From an uncultured Granulicatella sp. (GTDB lineage: Bacteria; Bacillota; Bacilli; Lactobacillales; Aerococcaceae), in NCBI GenBank assembly GCA_947254045.1, contig CAMYBO010000085.1, forward strand, positions 1 to 5,843: DNA of 5,843 bases. Reading direction: 5' to 3'. A program made the position numbers and the translations under genes. The notes under the pieces are model-generated. The model was given only the letters and a program-made list of their open reading frames with translations. It was not told the origin of the DNA and made no database searches. Every line of letters starts with the position of its first letter. Within the stretch, counting starts at the first letter, position 1. Positions 1-5,843 of the stretch are shown here, one piece after another.

Positions 1-36
1 ATTTTCTACAATATAGAAATGATCAGTGCAAACTAA
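1..36 (+). CDS. Possible last codons of a convergent gene entering from the left (very tentative)
   Basis: Frame 1 of the plus strand is open from the first base and reads IFYNIEMISAN, then a TAA at 34-36 that touches the hairpin starting at base 37. A convergent gene ending there would share that hairpin as a two-way terminator. Eleven codons are far too few to show coding, and an open frame of this length arises easily by chance. I name no product. A minus-strand gene starting further left is equally possible. Confidence 0.18.
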   Translation: MFYNIEMISAN

Positions 37-75
37 AAATTCGACACTCTTGTTGTCATTTAGAGTGTCGAATTT
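37..75. terminator. Intrinsic terminator of the ykpA-deoxyribosyltransferase unit, possibly bidirectional
   Basis: A perfect 14-bp inverted repeat (37-50 with 62-75, core TCGACACTCT / AGAGTGTCGA) encloses an 11-base loop. It lies 12 bases beyond the stop codon of the deoxyribosyltransferase gene. Read on the minus strand, the stem is followed by a run of five T (39 down to 35, partly inside the stem) and then AGTT. On the plus strand it is followed by AATTTATTTC-like sequence, so it could also stop convergent transcription from the left. Confidence 0.85.
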
Positions 76-87
76 ATTTCATGTGTT

Positions 88-570
88 TTAAGCCATAATA
101 TAAGCAGGTAAAGCTTCTAACAATTCTTGCGTACTTGAGAAGACTTCCCCTCTTAATTTAATTAGACCTACTGTATATAAATTTGCATATGGGAATTGAG
201 ATTCAGCAACTTCTTGTAAGGCTACTAATTTTTCTACATTTTCAGCACCATATTGACGACTGTCACTATATAAAGCCAAAATTGGAATACCAGCTTGATA
301 CGCAATTCCAATTTCACTAGCAACACCTGCATCAATAATAGCCCCATCTAAAATGGCAATGATTAAATCTGCTTCTAGTAAAGCATCTGTATCATATCTA
401 GCAATCATCGTTGAATCTGCAAAAGAATTTTTATCATTAATTTCCATTTGTTCTTGAGGAAGATAAACTTCCAATTGCGGATATTCTTCTCGAATTCGTT
501 TTACAAAACTTTCGTTAAAAGCTAATTCCATTTCTGAAAATAATGGACTGGCAAAATAAATTTTTTTCAT
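88..570 (-). CDS. Nucleoside 2-deoxyribosyltransferase
   Basis: This is a 160-residue soluble protein of the nucleoside 2-deoxyribosyltransferase family. These enzymes move the 2-deoxyribose of a deoxynucleoside to another free purine or pyrimidine base, serving nucleoside salvage in the cytoplasm. The N-terminal strand reads KIYFASPLF, with Tyr5 where the Lactobacillus leichmannii enzyme has its active-site Tyr. By alignment from memory, Asp60/Asp62 and Asp80 match its substrate-binding aspartates, and Glu86 in DAGVASEIG matches the catalytic nucleophile (Glu98 there). Asn130 near the C-terminus may match the conserved Asn of that region. Length is normal (the reference is about 157 residues) and nothing is truncated. 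The start is supported by AGGAGAG about seven bases upstream. The gene follows the ABC-F gene by 34 bases with no terminator between, so co-transcription is likely. Whether it prefers purines or accepts all bases cannot be told from sequence. Confidence 0.9.
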   Translation of the reverse strand: MKKIYFASPLFSEMELAFNESFVKRIREEYPQLEVYLPQEQMEINDKNSFADSTMIARYDTDALLEADLIIAILDGAIIDAGVASEIGIAYQAGIPILALYSDSRQYGAENVEKLVALQEVAESQFPYANLYTVGLIKLRGEVFSSTQELLEALPAYIMA

Positions 571-604
571 AGCGCTTCTCTCCTATAGCAAATTAAAGTC
601 GTTC

Positions 605-2230
605 TTATTGATATAAAGCATCTACACGTGCTTGAACTTCGTCATTTTCTAAGAATTCATCATAAGTTGATTCCATACGATCCACAACACCTTTAGGTCC
701 GATTTCAATAATACGGTTTGCTGTTGTTTGAATAAACTCATGGTCATGACTTGAGAATAATAATGAACCTTTGAATGCAATTAAGCCATCATTTAATGCT
801 GTAATAGATTCTAAGTCTAAGTGGTTTGTTGGGTCATCTAATAATAAAACATTTGCTTTTGATAACATTAATTTAGATAACATACAACGAACTTTTTCTC
901 CCCCTGAAAGAACTGTTACTTGTTTCATAACATCGTCTCCAGAGAATAACATACGACCTAAGAAGCTGCGTAAGAACGTATTATCTTGTTCTTCAACAGG
1001 TGCATATTGACGTAACCATTCTAAAATGTTTAATTGTGGATTTGAGAATTCTTCCGTCATATCTTTTGGTAAGTATGCTTGACTAGTTGTTACTCCCCAT
1101 TTGAATGTACCGCTATCTGCTTCCATTTCCCCTGTTAAAATTTTGAATAATGTTGTAATCGCAATATCTGAACGACTTAAGAAAGCAACTTTATCATCTT
1201 TTTTCAATTGGAAACTTACATTTTCAAAAATAACTTCGCCATCAATTGTTTTTGATAATCCTTCTACGATTAATAAATCATTTCCGATTTCACGAGCAGG
1301 AGTAAATCCAACGAATGGATATTTACGGCTAGATGGTTGAATATCATCCAATGTAATTTTATCTAACATTTTCTTACGAGAAGTCGCTTGTTTTGATTTA
1401 GAAGCGTTCGCAGAGAACCGAGCGATAAATTCTTGTAATTCTTTAATTTTTTCTTCTTTTTTAGCATTTTGGTCTGCTAATAATTTAGCGGCTAATTGAC
1501 TTGAATGTAACCAGAAATCATAGTTTCCTACGAATAATTTAATTTTACCAAAGTCAACGTCAGCCATATGTGTACATACTTTATTTAAGAAGTGACGGTC
1601 ATGGGAAACAACTATAACAGTATTCTCAAAGTTAATTAAAAATTCTTCTAACCATGCGATTGATTTTGCATCTAAACCGTTTGTCGGCTCGTCTAGTAGT
1701 AGGACATCTGGTTTACCAAATAATGCTTGAGCTAATAATACTTTTACTTTTTCAGCTTCCACTAATTCACTCATTAATTTGTAGTGTAAGTCTTCTGTAA
1801 TTCCTAAACCTTGTAATAATTGTGAAGCATCACTTTCCGCTTCCCAACCATTTAATTCTGCAAACTTTCCTTCAAGTTCTGCAGCACGAATACCATCTTC
1901 TTCTGTAAATTCTTCTTTCATATAGATGGCATCTTTTTCTTTCATAATGGCGAATAATTGTTTATGTCCCATAATAACTGTATCAATTACTCGTTCTTCT
2001 TCAAAAGCGAAGTGGTCTTGTTTTAAGACTGTTAAACGTTCATGAGGATCTAAAATAACTTCCCCTGTTGTTGGTTGTAATTCACCAGACAAAATTTTTA
2101 AAAATGTAGATTTACCCGCACCATTCGCACCGATAACTCCGTAACAGTTGCCATGTGTGAATGTAATATTTACTTCATCAAATAATTTACGATCTGAAAA
2201 TAATAAACTGACGTTTGAAACTTTTAACAT
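605..2230 (-). CDS. ykpA: ABC-F family ATPase, YkpA/YbiT subfamily
   Basis: This 541-residue cytoplasmic protein has two fused ATP-binding domains and no membrane segments, as in ABC-F translation factors that bind the ribosomal E site. Domain 1 has Walker A GANGAGKST (34-42), Walker B VLLLDEP (176-182) and switch His210, but its signature is degraded to LVEAE (156-160). The linker (about 240-300) carries RFSANASKSKQATSR, typical of this subfamily. In domain 2 Walker A is lost: LSRSDIAITT (351-360) has Ile358 where Lys belongs. The signature LSGGE (441-445) is intact, Walker B ends in Asp-Asp (465-466) rather than Asp-Glu, and His495 is kept. Length matches Bacillus YkpA, recalled from memory. 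AAGGAG sits six bases before the ATG, downstream of a good promoter. The deoxyribosyltransferase gene follows in the same unit. Family members affect translation; this subfamily is not usually assigned to antibiotic resistance, and the sequence shows no specific role. Family placement is secure; physiological function is not. Confidence 0.93.
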   Translation of the reverse strand: MLKVSNVSLLFSDRKLFDEVNITFTHGNCYGVIGANGAGKSTFLKILSGELQPTTGEVILDPHERLTVLKQDHFAFEEERVIDTVIMGHKQLFAIMKEKDAIYMKEEFTEEDGIRAAELEGKFAELNGWEAESDASQLLQGLGITEDLHYKLMSELVEAEKVKVLLAQALFGKPDVLLLDEPTNGLDAKSIAWLEEFLINFENTVIVVSHDRHFLNKVCTHMADVDFGKIKLFVGNYDFWLHSSQLAAKLLADQNAKKEEKIKELQEFIARFSANASKSKQATSRKKMLDKITLDDIQPSSRKYPFVGFTPAREIGNDLLIVEGLSKTIDGEVIFENVSFQLKKDDKVAFLSRSDIAITTLFKILTGEMEADSGTFKWGVTTSQAYLPKDMTEEFSNPQLNILEWLRQYAPVEEQDNTFLRSFLGRMLFSGDDVMKQVTVLSGGEKVRCMLSKLMLSKANVLLLDDPTNHLDLESITALNDGLIAFKGSLLFSSHDHEFIQTTANRIIEIGPKGVVDRMESTYDEFLENDEVQARVDALYQ

Positions 2231-2265
2231 GAAATTCTCCTTTTATAACATTTTTATCCTTATTG

Positions 2266-2294
2266 ATTGTACTATAATTATCTATAAATAACAA
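2266..2294 (-). promoter_or_regulatory. Sigma-A type promoter for ykpA
   Basis: On the minus strand, TTGTTA (2294-2289, four of six matches to TTGACA) is followed after exactly 17 bases by TACAAT (2271-2266, five of six matches to TATAAT). Transcription would start near 2259, giving a leader of about 30 bases that includes AAGGAG just before the ATG at 2230. The promoter sits directly downstream of the previous gene's terminator, which supports independent expression of the ykpA unit. Confidence 0.7.
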
Positions 2295-2303
2295 TTAATC
2301 ACT

Positions 2304-2335
2304 AAAAAAGATGACACCAAATGGCATCATCTTTT
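2304..2335 (-). terminator. Intrinsic terminator of the Na/Pi cotransporter gene
   Basis: The minus-strand RNA folds into a 13-bp stem (2306-2318 with 2323-2335) around a four-base loop. Two of the pairs, at 2315/2326 and 2316/2325, are G-U wobbles only in the minus-strand RNA and would be mismatches in the plus-strand RNA. The core stem is followed by six U (2309-2304). It starts a few bases beyond the cotransporter stop codon. The wobble asymmetry and U-run both show it works for minus-strand transcription. Confidence 0.9.
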
Positions 2336-2342
2336 ACTTGTT

Positions 2343-3986
2343 TTATTCAGTTACAACTACCGGTCGACCTAATCTTTGAACCGTCTCACCAATATTTCTA
2401 AAGTGGTCACTAATACGTTCTAAGTTACTTAATAAATCCATGACAAAAATACCAGATTCAGCACTAGCCACACCCTTATTCATACGTTTCATGTACTTGT
2501 CACGAATTTCGATTTTCAATCGGTCGATTTCTCGCTCAATTGTAATCACTTCTTTAACTTTTACTAAATTACCTGTTGATAATGTATCGATTGACATCGC
2601 AAATCCTTTTTGAACTAATTCAAATACATGTTCTAATTCTGATAAAGTCTTTTCATCTAATACAATATCACGTTCTAATACAGCTTTCGCAAAGTCTGCA
2701 ATATTTTCAGCATGGTCACTAATACGTTCCACGTCGTTAGCTGTACTAAATAATTCGTCGATCGTTTCTTGGTCAGTTGTTGAAACATTTTGTTGAGAAA
2801 TTTCGATTAAATATTCCACAATGGCTTTTTGGAACTGATTTACTTGTTGTTCGCTAGCAAATGCTTGTTCAATCTTTTCTTGACTTCTTAAACGAATCGC
2901 ATCAATCGCATATGTTAAAGTTTGATCTGCAACATGAGACATGGCAGCAAATTCATACATTGTATTTTGTAACGCAATTGATGGTGTTACTAAAATACGT
3001 TTGTCTAAATAACTTATTGGTTTCTCTTCCACTTCAATTAATTCTTCTTTTGGTTCTGGAAGAATAAAATCTGCTAATTTCACTAATAGATTTGCAAATG
3101 GTAATAATACAATCACATTTAGAATATTAAAAATTGTATGAGCGTTCGCAATTTGACGAGCAACATCTGTGCCATCCATTGATGTTACAATATTTGTTAA
3201 AATACCAGTTAAAAACAGCATGAAGTAGATTGTACCAATAATGTTAATACTTAAATGAATCACTGCAACTTGTTTACCACGTCTTGAAGTACCTAAACTA
3301 CTAATTAAAGCTGTTGTACATGTACCAATGTTGTCTCCAAAAATAATATAAAGAGCTGTTGCAAATGGTAATACACCTTGTGAAGCTAACGCAATTAATA
3401 CCCCAATCGTTGCAGAAGAACTTTGAAGAGCAAGTGTCATAATAAATCCAAGAACAACTCCAAATAATGGATGCTGTCCATAATTAACAATACATTCTGT
3501 AAAGGCTGGTAAATCTTTTAGCGGCGCTAAAGCGTCTTTTAAATAGTTCATACCGATGAACAAAATTCCAAACCCTACTAAGATTTCAGCTAATTCTTTC
3601 ATCTTAGGATTCTTCACAATTGCTCCCATTAAAATTCCTGTACCAATTGCTATAGGCGCCCATTGAGAAAGATTGAAGGAAACCATTTGACCTGTAATTG
3701 TTGTACCAATATTGGCCCCCAAAATTACACCAACTGCTTGTTGAATCGTCATAATTCCAGCATTTACAAAGCCGACTACCATTACAGAAGTAGCACTAGA
3801 GCTTTGAATGACCATTGTTACGAACATCCCAACTAAAACAGCCATCAAACGATTTTTTGTTAATGTACGAACGATACTTTTTAGCTTATCTCCTGCAAAT
3901 TTTTGCAATCCATCCGCCATTAATTTCATCCCATACAAGAACAAACTTAAACCTGCAACTGCACCTAAAAACATCTCTAAATACAT
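2343..3986 (-). CDS. Na+/phosphate cotransporter family protein with PhoU-like C-terminal domain
   Basis: This 547-residue membrane protein belongs to the Na/Pi cotransporter (NptA/YjbB-like) family, which moves inorganic phosphate across the cytoplasmic membrane, usually coupled to sodium. The first 310 residues are hydrophobic and contain the two inverted family repeats, each with QSSSAT (61-66 and 188-193) followed by a glycine-rich motif: GANIGTT (90-96) and GDNIGTC (217-223). A charged linker (311-330) leads to an all-helical PhoU-like domain (about 335-540) with the paired metal-binding motifs ERISDHAENI (420-429) and ERISDHFRNI (523-532). Length and order match the family and nothing is missing. 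AAAGGAG lies 11 bases before the first ATG, a slightly long spacing; starting at Met5 would make it longer, so the first ATG is preferred. The gene stands alone between two terminators, with no pst or pho genes in view. E. coli YjbB is reported to export phosphate, so direction of transport here is open. Confidence 0.92.
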   Translation of the reverse strand: MYLEMFLGAVAGLSLFLYGMKLMADGLQKFAGDKLKSIVRTLTKNRLMAVLVGMFVTMVIQSSSATSVMVVGFVNAGIMTIQQAVGVILGANIGTTITGQMVSFNLSQWAPIAIGTGILMGAIVKNPKMKELAEILVGFGILFIGMNYLKDALAPLKDLPAFTECIVNYGQHPLFGVVLGFIMTLALQSSSATIGVLIALASQGVLPFATALYIIFGDNIGTCTTALISSLGTSRRGKQVAVIHLSINIIGTIYFMLFLTGILTNIVTSMDGTDVARQIANAHTIFNILNVIVLLPFANLLVKLADFILPEPKEELIEVEEKPISYLDKRILVTPSIALQNTMYEFAAMSHVADQTLTYAIDAIRLRSQEKIEQAFASEQQVNQFQKAIVEYLIEISQQNVSTTDQETIDELFSTANDVERISDHAENIADFAKAVLERDIVLDEKTLSELEHVFELVQKGFAMSIDTLSTGNLVKVKEVITIEREIDRLKIEIRDKYMKRMNKGVASAESGIFVMDLLSNLERISDHFRNIGETVQRLGRPVVVTE

Positions 3987-4020
3987 GGTGTTTTTAACTC
4001 CTTTGTTGTCTATTAAATTT

Positions 4021-4042
4021 TAAACGTTTATATGTTATAAAC
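4021..4042. promoter_or_regulatory. Operator-like palindromes upstream of the Na/Pi cotransporter gene
   Basis: Two overlapping inverted repeats share a GTTTA/TAAAC half-site: TAAACGTTTA (4021-4030, perfect) and GTTTATA-TGT-TATAAAC (4026-4042, perfect 7-bp arms). They lie just downstream of the candidate -10 box, around the expected transcription start, where a repressor could act. AT-rich DNA yields such repeats by chance and I cannot name a regulator. Confidence 0.3.
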
Positions 4043-4048
4043 AACACG

Positions 4049-4077
4049 ATTGTAACATAGCCAATAACACTTGAAAA
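4049..4077 (-). promoter_or_regulatory. Candidate promoter for the Na/Pi cotransporter gene
   Basis: Minus-strand TTTTCA (4077-4072, four of six) and TACAAT (4054-4049, five of six) are 17 bases apart. They lie between the upstream hairpin terminator and the gene, about 60 bases before its ATG. An alternative pairing, TTGGCT with TATAAC spaced 19 bases, sits slightly closer to the gene, so the exact start is uncertain. Confidence 0.45.
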
Positions 4078-4102
4078 GAGAATTTTATGTAAAAATACAA
4101 AT

Positions 4103-4147
4103 AACTCCAATCTCTCAATGGACAGAATCTATCAAGAAATTGGAGTT
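4103..4147 (-). terminator. Long hairpin, probable terminator of the incoming permease transcript
   Basis: Minus-strand RNA forms a continuous 17-bp stem (4131-4147 with 4103-4119) around an 11-base loop. The outer nine pairs are AACTCCAAT/ATTGGAGTT. Three inner pairs are G-U wobbles only in the minus-strand RNA, which points to function in that direction. The sequence that follows is U-rich but interrupted (about UAUUUGUAUUUUU). It lies after the toxin remnant and just before the cotransporter promoter, so it would insulate that gene from the permease operon. No proper U-run touches the stem, so termination may be partial. Confidence 0.6.
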
Positions 4148-4164
4148 GTTCAATTGAATCATTA

Positions 4165-4305
4165 CTATAAATCTTTTATCAGTTTCTCTAAATTGCTTGA
4201 AGCATGAAACACTCTAAGTATGGTAACTATATTATGCTCATATTTATAAAATACAGCAGAGTTATTTACATTAAGATAGTCTTGCAATTCGTGACAAAAG
4301 TCAAA
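4165..4305 (-). pseudogene. Remnant of a ParE/RelE-type toxin gene (C-terminal half only)
   Basis: Minus-strand frame 4305 to 4165 encodes 46 residues between two stop codons, with no start codon. It contains CHELQDYLNVNNSAVFYKYE and VTILRVFHASSNLEKL. This matches the C-terminal pattern of ParE-type toxins recalled from the family: (R)PEL..LR.FPVG.Y.IFYR followed by I.I.RVLHG.RD.E.L. Intact members are about 95-105 residues. The N-terminal half is absent: a TAA at 4308-4306 blocks the frame, and only 81 bases separate it from the permease stop codon. A neighbouring frame just upstream reads VRKGYRII and could be frameshifted toxin sequence, but that is weak. The rest of 4306-4386 holds only stop-broken frames (one reads GRMMPEENALIFAL then stop) that I do not recognise. 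No antitoxin gene is visible. It is probably not functional; the family call rests on the C-terminal pattern alone. Confidence 0.55.
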
Positions 4306-4386
4306 TTATACGGTATCCTTTCCTAACTACTTAATTAGAGTGCAAATATAAGGGCATTTTCTTCTGGCATCATTCTTCCATCAACC

Positions 4387-5469
4387 CTATCTTAAATCTA
4401 CAAATTTTTTGAGTAGATAATTCATAATGTAAAAAGTCAACAGCATGAAAATACTCAACATTAAAAATCCTATAGTAAGAGACTGATCATTTTGAAGCAT
4501 CGGTAACACTATCATCATCCCAAATGGGGTATTAAATAGACAAAAAATAGTACAAGTAACGATTAAAGTAAGGATACAAATAATCGATAATATTTCATCT
4601 TTAAAAAGGAACACAAGGATTTTTTCTAGAATGTAACAAATATAAGTTGACACTACTGGATAAAAGATCGATATAAAAAACAAATGATAAGCTGAATAAA
4701 TTCTTGGACCATTTAACGTTGTAACAAAAAATGGATAGTTAAAAAAATTAACACCAAAAGCTATACAATATAAAGAGATTCCAATCAAAACTATAATTAC
4801 TGGTAAGAAATAAAACAATCCCAGTGTATAAAACCACTCATCTATATTTAGACGTACAACTGAAATGGGTAACGCTTTGAGTAAACTTTTATGGGATAGT
4901 TTTCGCTTATGAAAATTAGCAACCGTGAATAGATATAGAAATAAAAACCCACATAAAGCTGAAAAATAAAGAATAAGTTTTATCACTACATAATTAGTTT
5001 TATAGTGCATATAATCCTGATTACTATCACTTAAATATTCTAATATGAGCTTTTCATCTTCCAATTTACTAATATCAGGCAACTTATCACTATAATTAGG
5101 CAACAAGACTTTAAGAGTATTTAATAGCTTAATACGTTCTGTATAAATAGACAATAATTTTTTTGAAGTAACAGACTTTTTATAACTAAAATTTTCTTCA
5201 GACAAGTTTTGATATATTTGAGCCATTTTCATTTCCGACTCTTCTCGAACATCAGTAGCTATACTGTAGTCTTTAGCAAGTAATGCCTTTAAGTCATCCA
5301 TAAGCATAAATTGAGTATTTAGTACCTTTTGAGGAGTTTCTGTAGGAACCCATTTGTTATAACCTATCAATAATACAAAAACAACAAAAATAATGACAGG
5401 AAGCTTAATAAAATAACCAGTAGAAACTAAATATTTATAATCTAATTTAATAGAGGAAAATTTTTTCAT
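4387..5469 (-). CDS. ABC-2 type transporter permease-like membrane protein, substrate unknown
   Basis: This 360-residue protein has about six membrane segments, roughly at 20-37, 160-186, 214-240, 260-287, 292-312 and 330-354. A hydrophilic domain of about 120 residues (38-158), rich in Lys, Glu and Ser, lies between the first two and is probably outside the cell. The next cytoplasmic loop reads KRKLSHKSLLKALPISVVRL, resembling the 'LP(I/V)S' loop of ABC-2 permeases. The first ATG is preceded by GAGGG six bases away, and the gene overlaps the end of the upstream membrane-protein gene by 23 bases, so the two are probably translated together. This layout fits paired permeases of an exporter, as seen in peptide, bacteriocin-immunity or drug efflux systems, with an ATPase encoded elsewhere in the operon. 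No ATP-binding motif is present and none is in the window. Base composition (about 23-25% G+C in sampled stretches) is clearly lower than in the neighbouring housekeeping genes. Permease role moderate, substrate unknown. Confidence 0.6.
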   Translation of the reverse strand: MKKFSSIKLDYKYLVSTGYFIKLPVIIFVVFVLLIGYNKWVPTETPQKVLNTQFMLMDDLKALLAKDYSIATDVREESEMKMAQIYQNLSEENFSYKKSVTSKKLLSIYTERIKLLNTLKVLLPNYSDKLPDISKLEDEKLILEYLSDSNQDYMHYKTNYVVIKLILYFSALCGFLFLYLFTVANFHKRKLSHKSLLKALPISVVRLNIDEWFYTLGLFYFLPVIIVLIGISLYCIAFGVNFFNYPFFVTTLNGPRIYSAYHLFFISIFYPVVSTYICYILEKILVFLFKDEILSIICILTLIVTCTIFCLFNTPFGMMIVLPMLQNDQSLTIGFLMLSIFMLLTFYIMNYLLKKFVDLR

Positions 5470-5843
5470 AACGTTCCCTCTTTTCCTTCAAAGTCATAAT
5501 CCCAATAGAAACTATAAAACAAATTACACTAGTAACGATAAGTACTAACACTCCTTGAAGCATTGACAAGTGTCCATTTAAATAAAACTCATTTTTAACA
5601 CCATATATCACTGAGCCAAAACTAAAATAAGACGAAGGAATAAAACCAATGTACGGTATTTCAACATTTAAAACTTTCATGACCGCTTCTAAAAATATAA
5701 CGATTATTCCAAAAAGAAATGTTAAGATTTGATTACTAAATAGTAAGTTTAATAAACTACATAAGCTTACGATTAATAAATTCAATAACATTACAAAGCA
5801 TAGGATAATAAGAAACAGACTGAAATAAGAAATATTGTTAGTC
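5447..5843 (-). CDS. C-terminal part of a second ABC-2 type permease-like protein (cut by the window edge)
   Basis: The minus-strand frame ending at 5447 stays open all the way to the right edge, giving 131 residues before the stop. The first in-window ATG (5791-5789) has no ribosome binding site and lies inside a hydrophobic stretch, so it is probably an internal Met and the true start lies outside the window. What is visible has three hydrophobic segments: one at the window edge (FLIILCFVMLLNLLIVSL), one around FLFGIIVIFLEAVM, and one at LVLIVTSVICFIVSIGIM near the end. Before the last segment comes IPYIGFIPSSYFSFGSVIYG, which resembles the 'P.SYF' region preceding the last helix of ABC-2 exporter permeases. 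The protein ends in a short basic tail (KEKRERYEKIF). It overlaps the next gene by 23 bases, so both probably belong to one exporter. Substrate unknown. Confidence 0.6.
   Translation of the reverse strand, partial: TNNISYFSLFLIILCFVMLLNLLIVSLCSLLNLLFSNQILTFLFGIIVIFLEAVMKVLNVEIPYIGFIPSSYFSFGSVIYGVKNEFYLNGHLSMLQGVLVLIVTSVICFIVSIGIMTLKEKRERYEKIFLY

Noticed and set aside
1157..1159. Sequencing error causing loss of the second Walker A lysine in ykpA
   Set aside because: The codon is ATT, at least two changes from AAA or AAG, and neighbouring glycines are also replaced, so the loss is genuine.
771..1340. Two 79-codon open frames on the plus strand inside ykpA (771-1010 and 1101-1340)
   Set aside because: They lie opposite a well-supported gene with clear domain motifs, have no recognisable product, and are expected shadows of biased codon use on the other strand.
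2861..4023. Plus-strand open frames opposite the cotransporter gene (2861-3067, 3808-4023, 3815-3997)
   Set aside because: They overlap a complete, motif-rich gene on the other strand; I saw no family motif in their translations.
4019..4033. CcpA catabolite site (cre) at the AAACG core upstream of the cotransporter gene
   Set aside because: The core resembles cre, but the flanking TG and CA ends of the consensus are missing.
4032..4054. Phosphate (PhoP) box upstream of the cotransporter gene
   Set aside because: Minus-strand TTACAA is followed at 11-base spacing by TTGTTT and ATATAA, which fit the TT(A/C/T)A(C/T)A repeats too poorly.
4103..4147. Insertion-sequence end or mobile miniature element
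   Set aside because: The inverted repeat folds better as a minus-strand RNA hairpin with wobble pairs, and I saw no target duplication or transposase fragment around it.
4149..4158. Perfect 10-base palindrome TTCAATTGAA beside the long hairpin
   Set aside because: Short and AT-rich, with no repeat partner or nearby promoter; likely chance.

Overview
The window looks like low-GC Firmicutes DNA, most likely from a Lactobacillales or other Bacilli genome. The coding is AT-rich, the ribosome binding sites are strong AGGAG types, and the second gene closely resembles Bacillus YkpA. Genus cannot be fixed from the sequence alone. Every convincing gene lies on the minus strand, so transcription runs from the right edge to the left.

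The left two thirds (about 37-4080) is ordinary housekeeping sequence in two transcription units. The first is the duplicated-ATPase ABC-F protein YkpA (605-2230) followed 34 bases later by a nucleoside 2-deoxyribosyltransferase (88-570). It has a good sigma-A promoter (2266-2294) and a 14-bp hairpin terminator (37-75). The second is a single gene for a Na+/phosphate cotransporter-type membrane protein with a PhoU-like C-terminal domain (2343-3986). It has its own terminator (2304-2335), a weaker candidate promoter (4049-4077) and a palindromic operator-like sequence next to it.

The right third (about 4080-5843) differs. Sampled 60-base stretches have 23-25% G+C, against 33-40% in the housekeeping genes. 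It carries two overlapping genes for multi-spanning membrane proteins that look like the paired permeases of an ABC-2 type exporter. The upstream one runs off the right edge, and no ATPase partner is visible. Between this cassette and the cotransporter lies a 400-base stretch without an intact gene. It contains a truncated ParE/RelE-type toxin remnant and a 17-bp hairpin that probably ends the incoming transcript. This part is best read as an accessory, horizontally variable segment joined to a conserved neighbourhood.

No clearly new system is visible. The most interesting points are the decay of one composite ATP site in the ABC-F protein, the toxin relic at the junction, and the unassigned permease pair that continues beyond the window.
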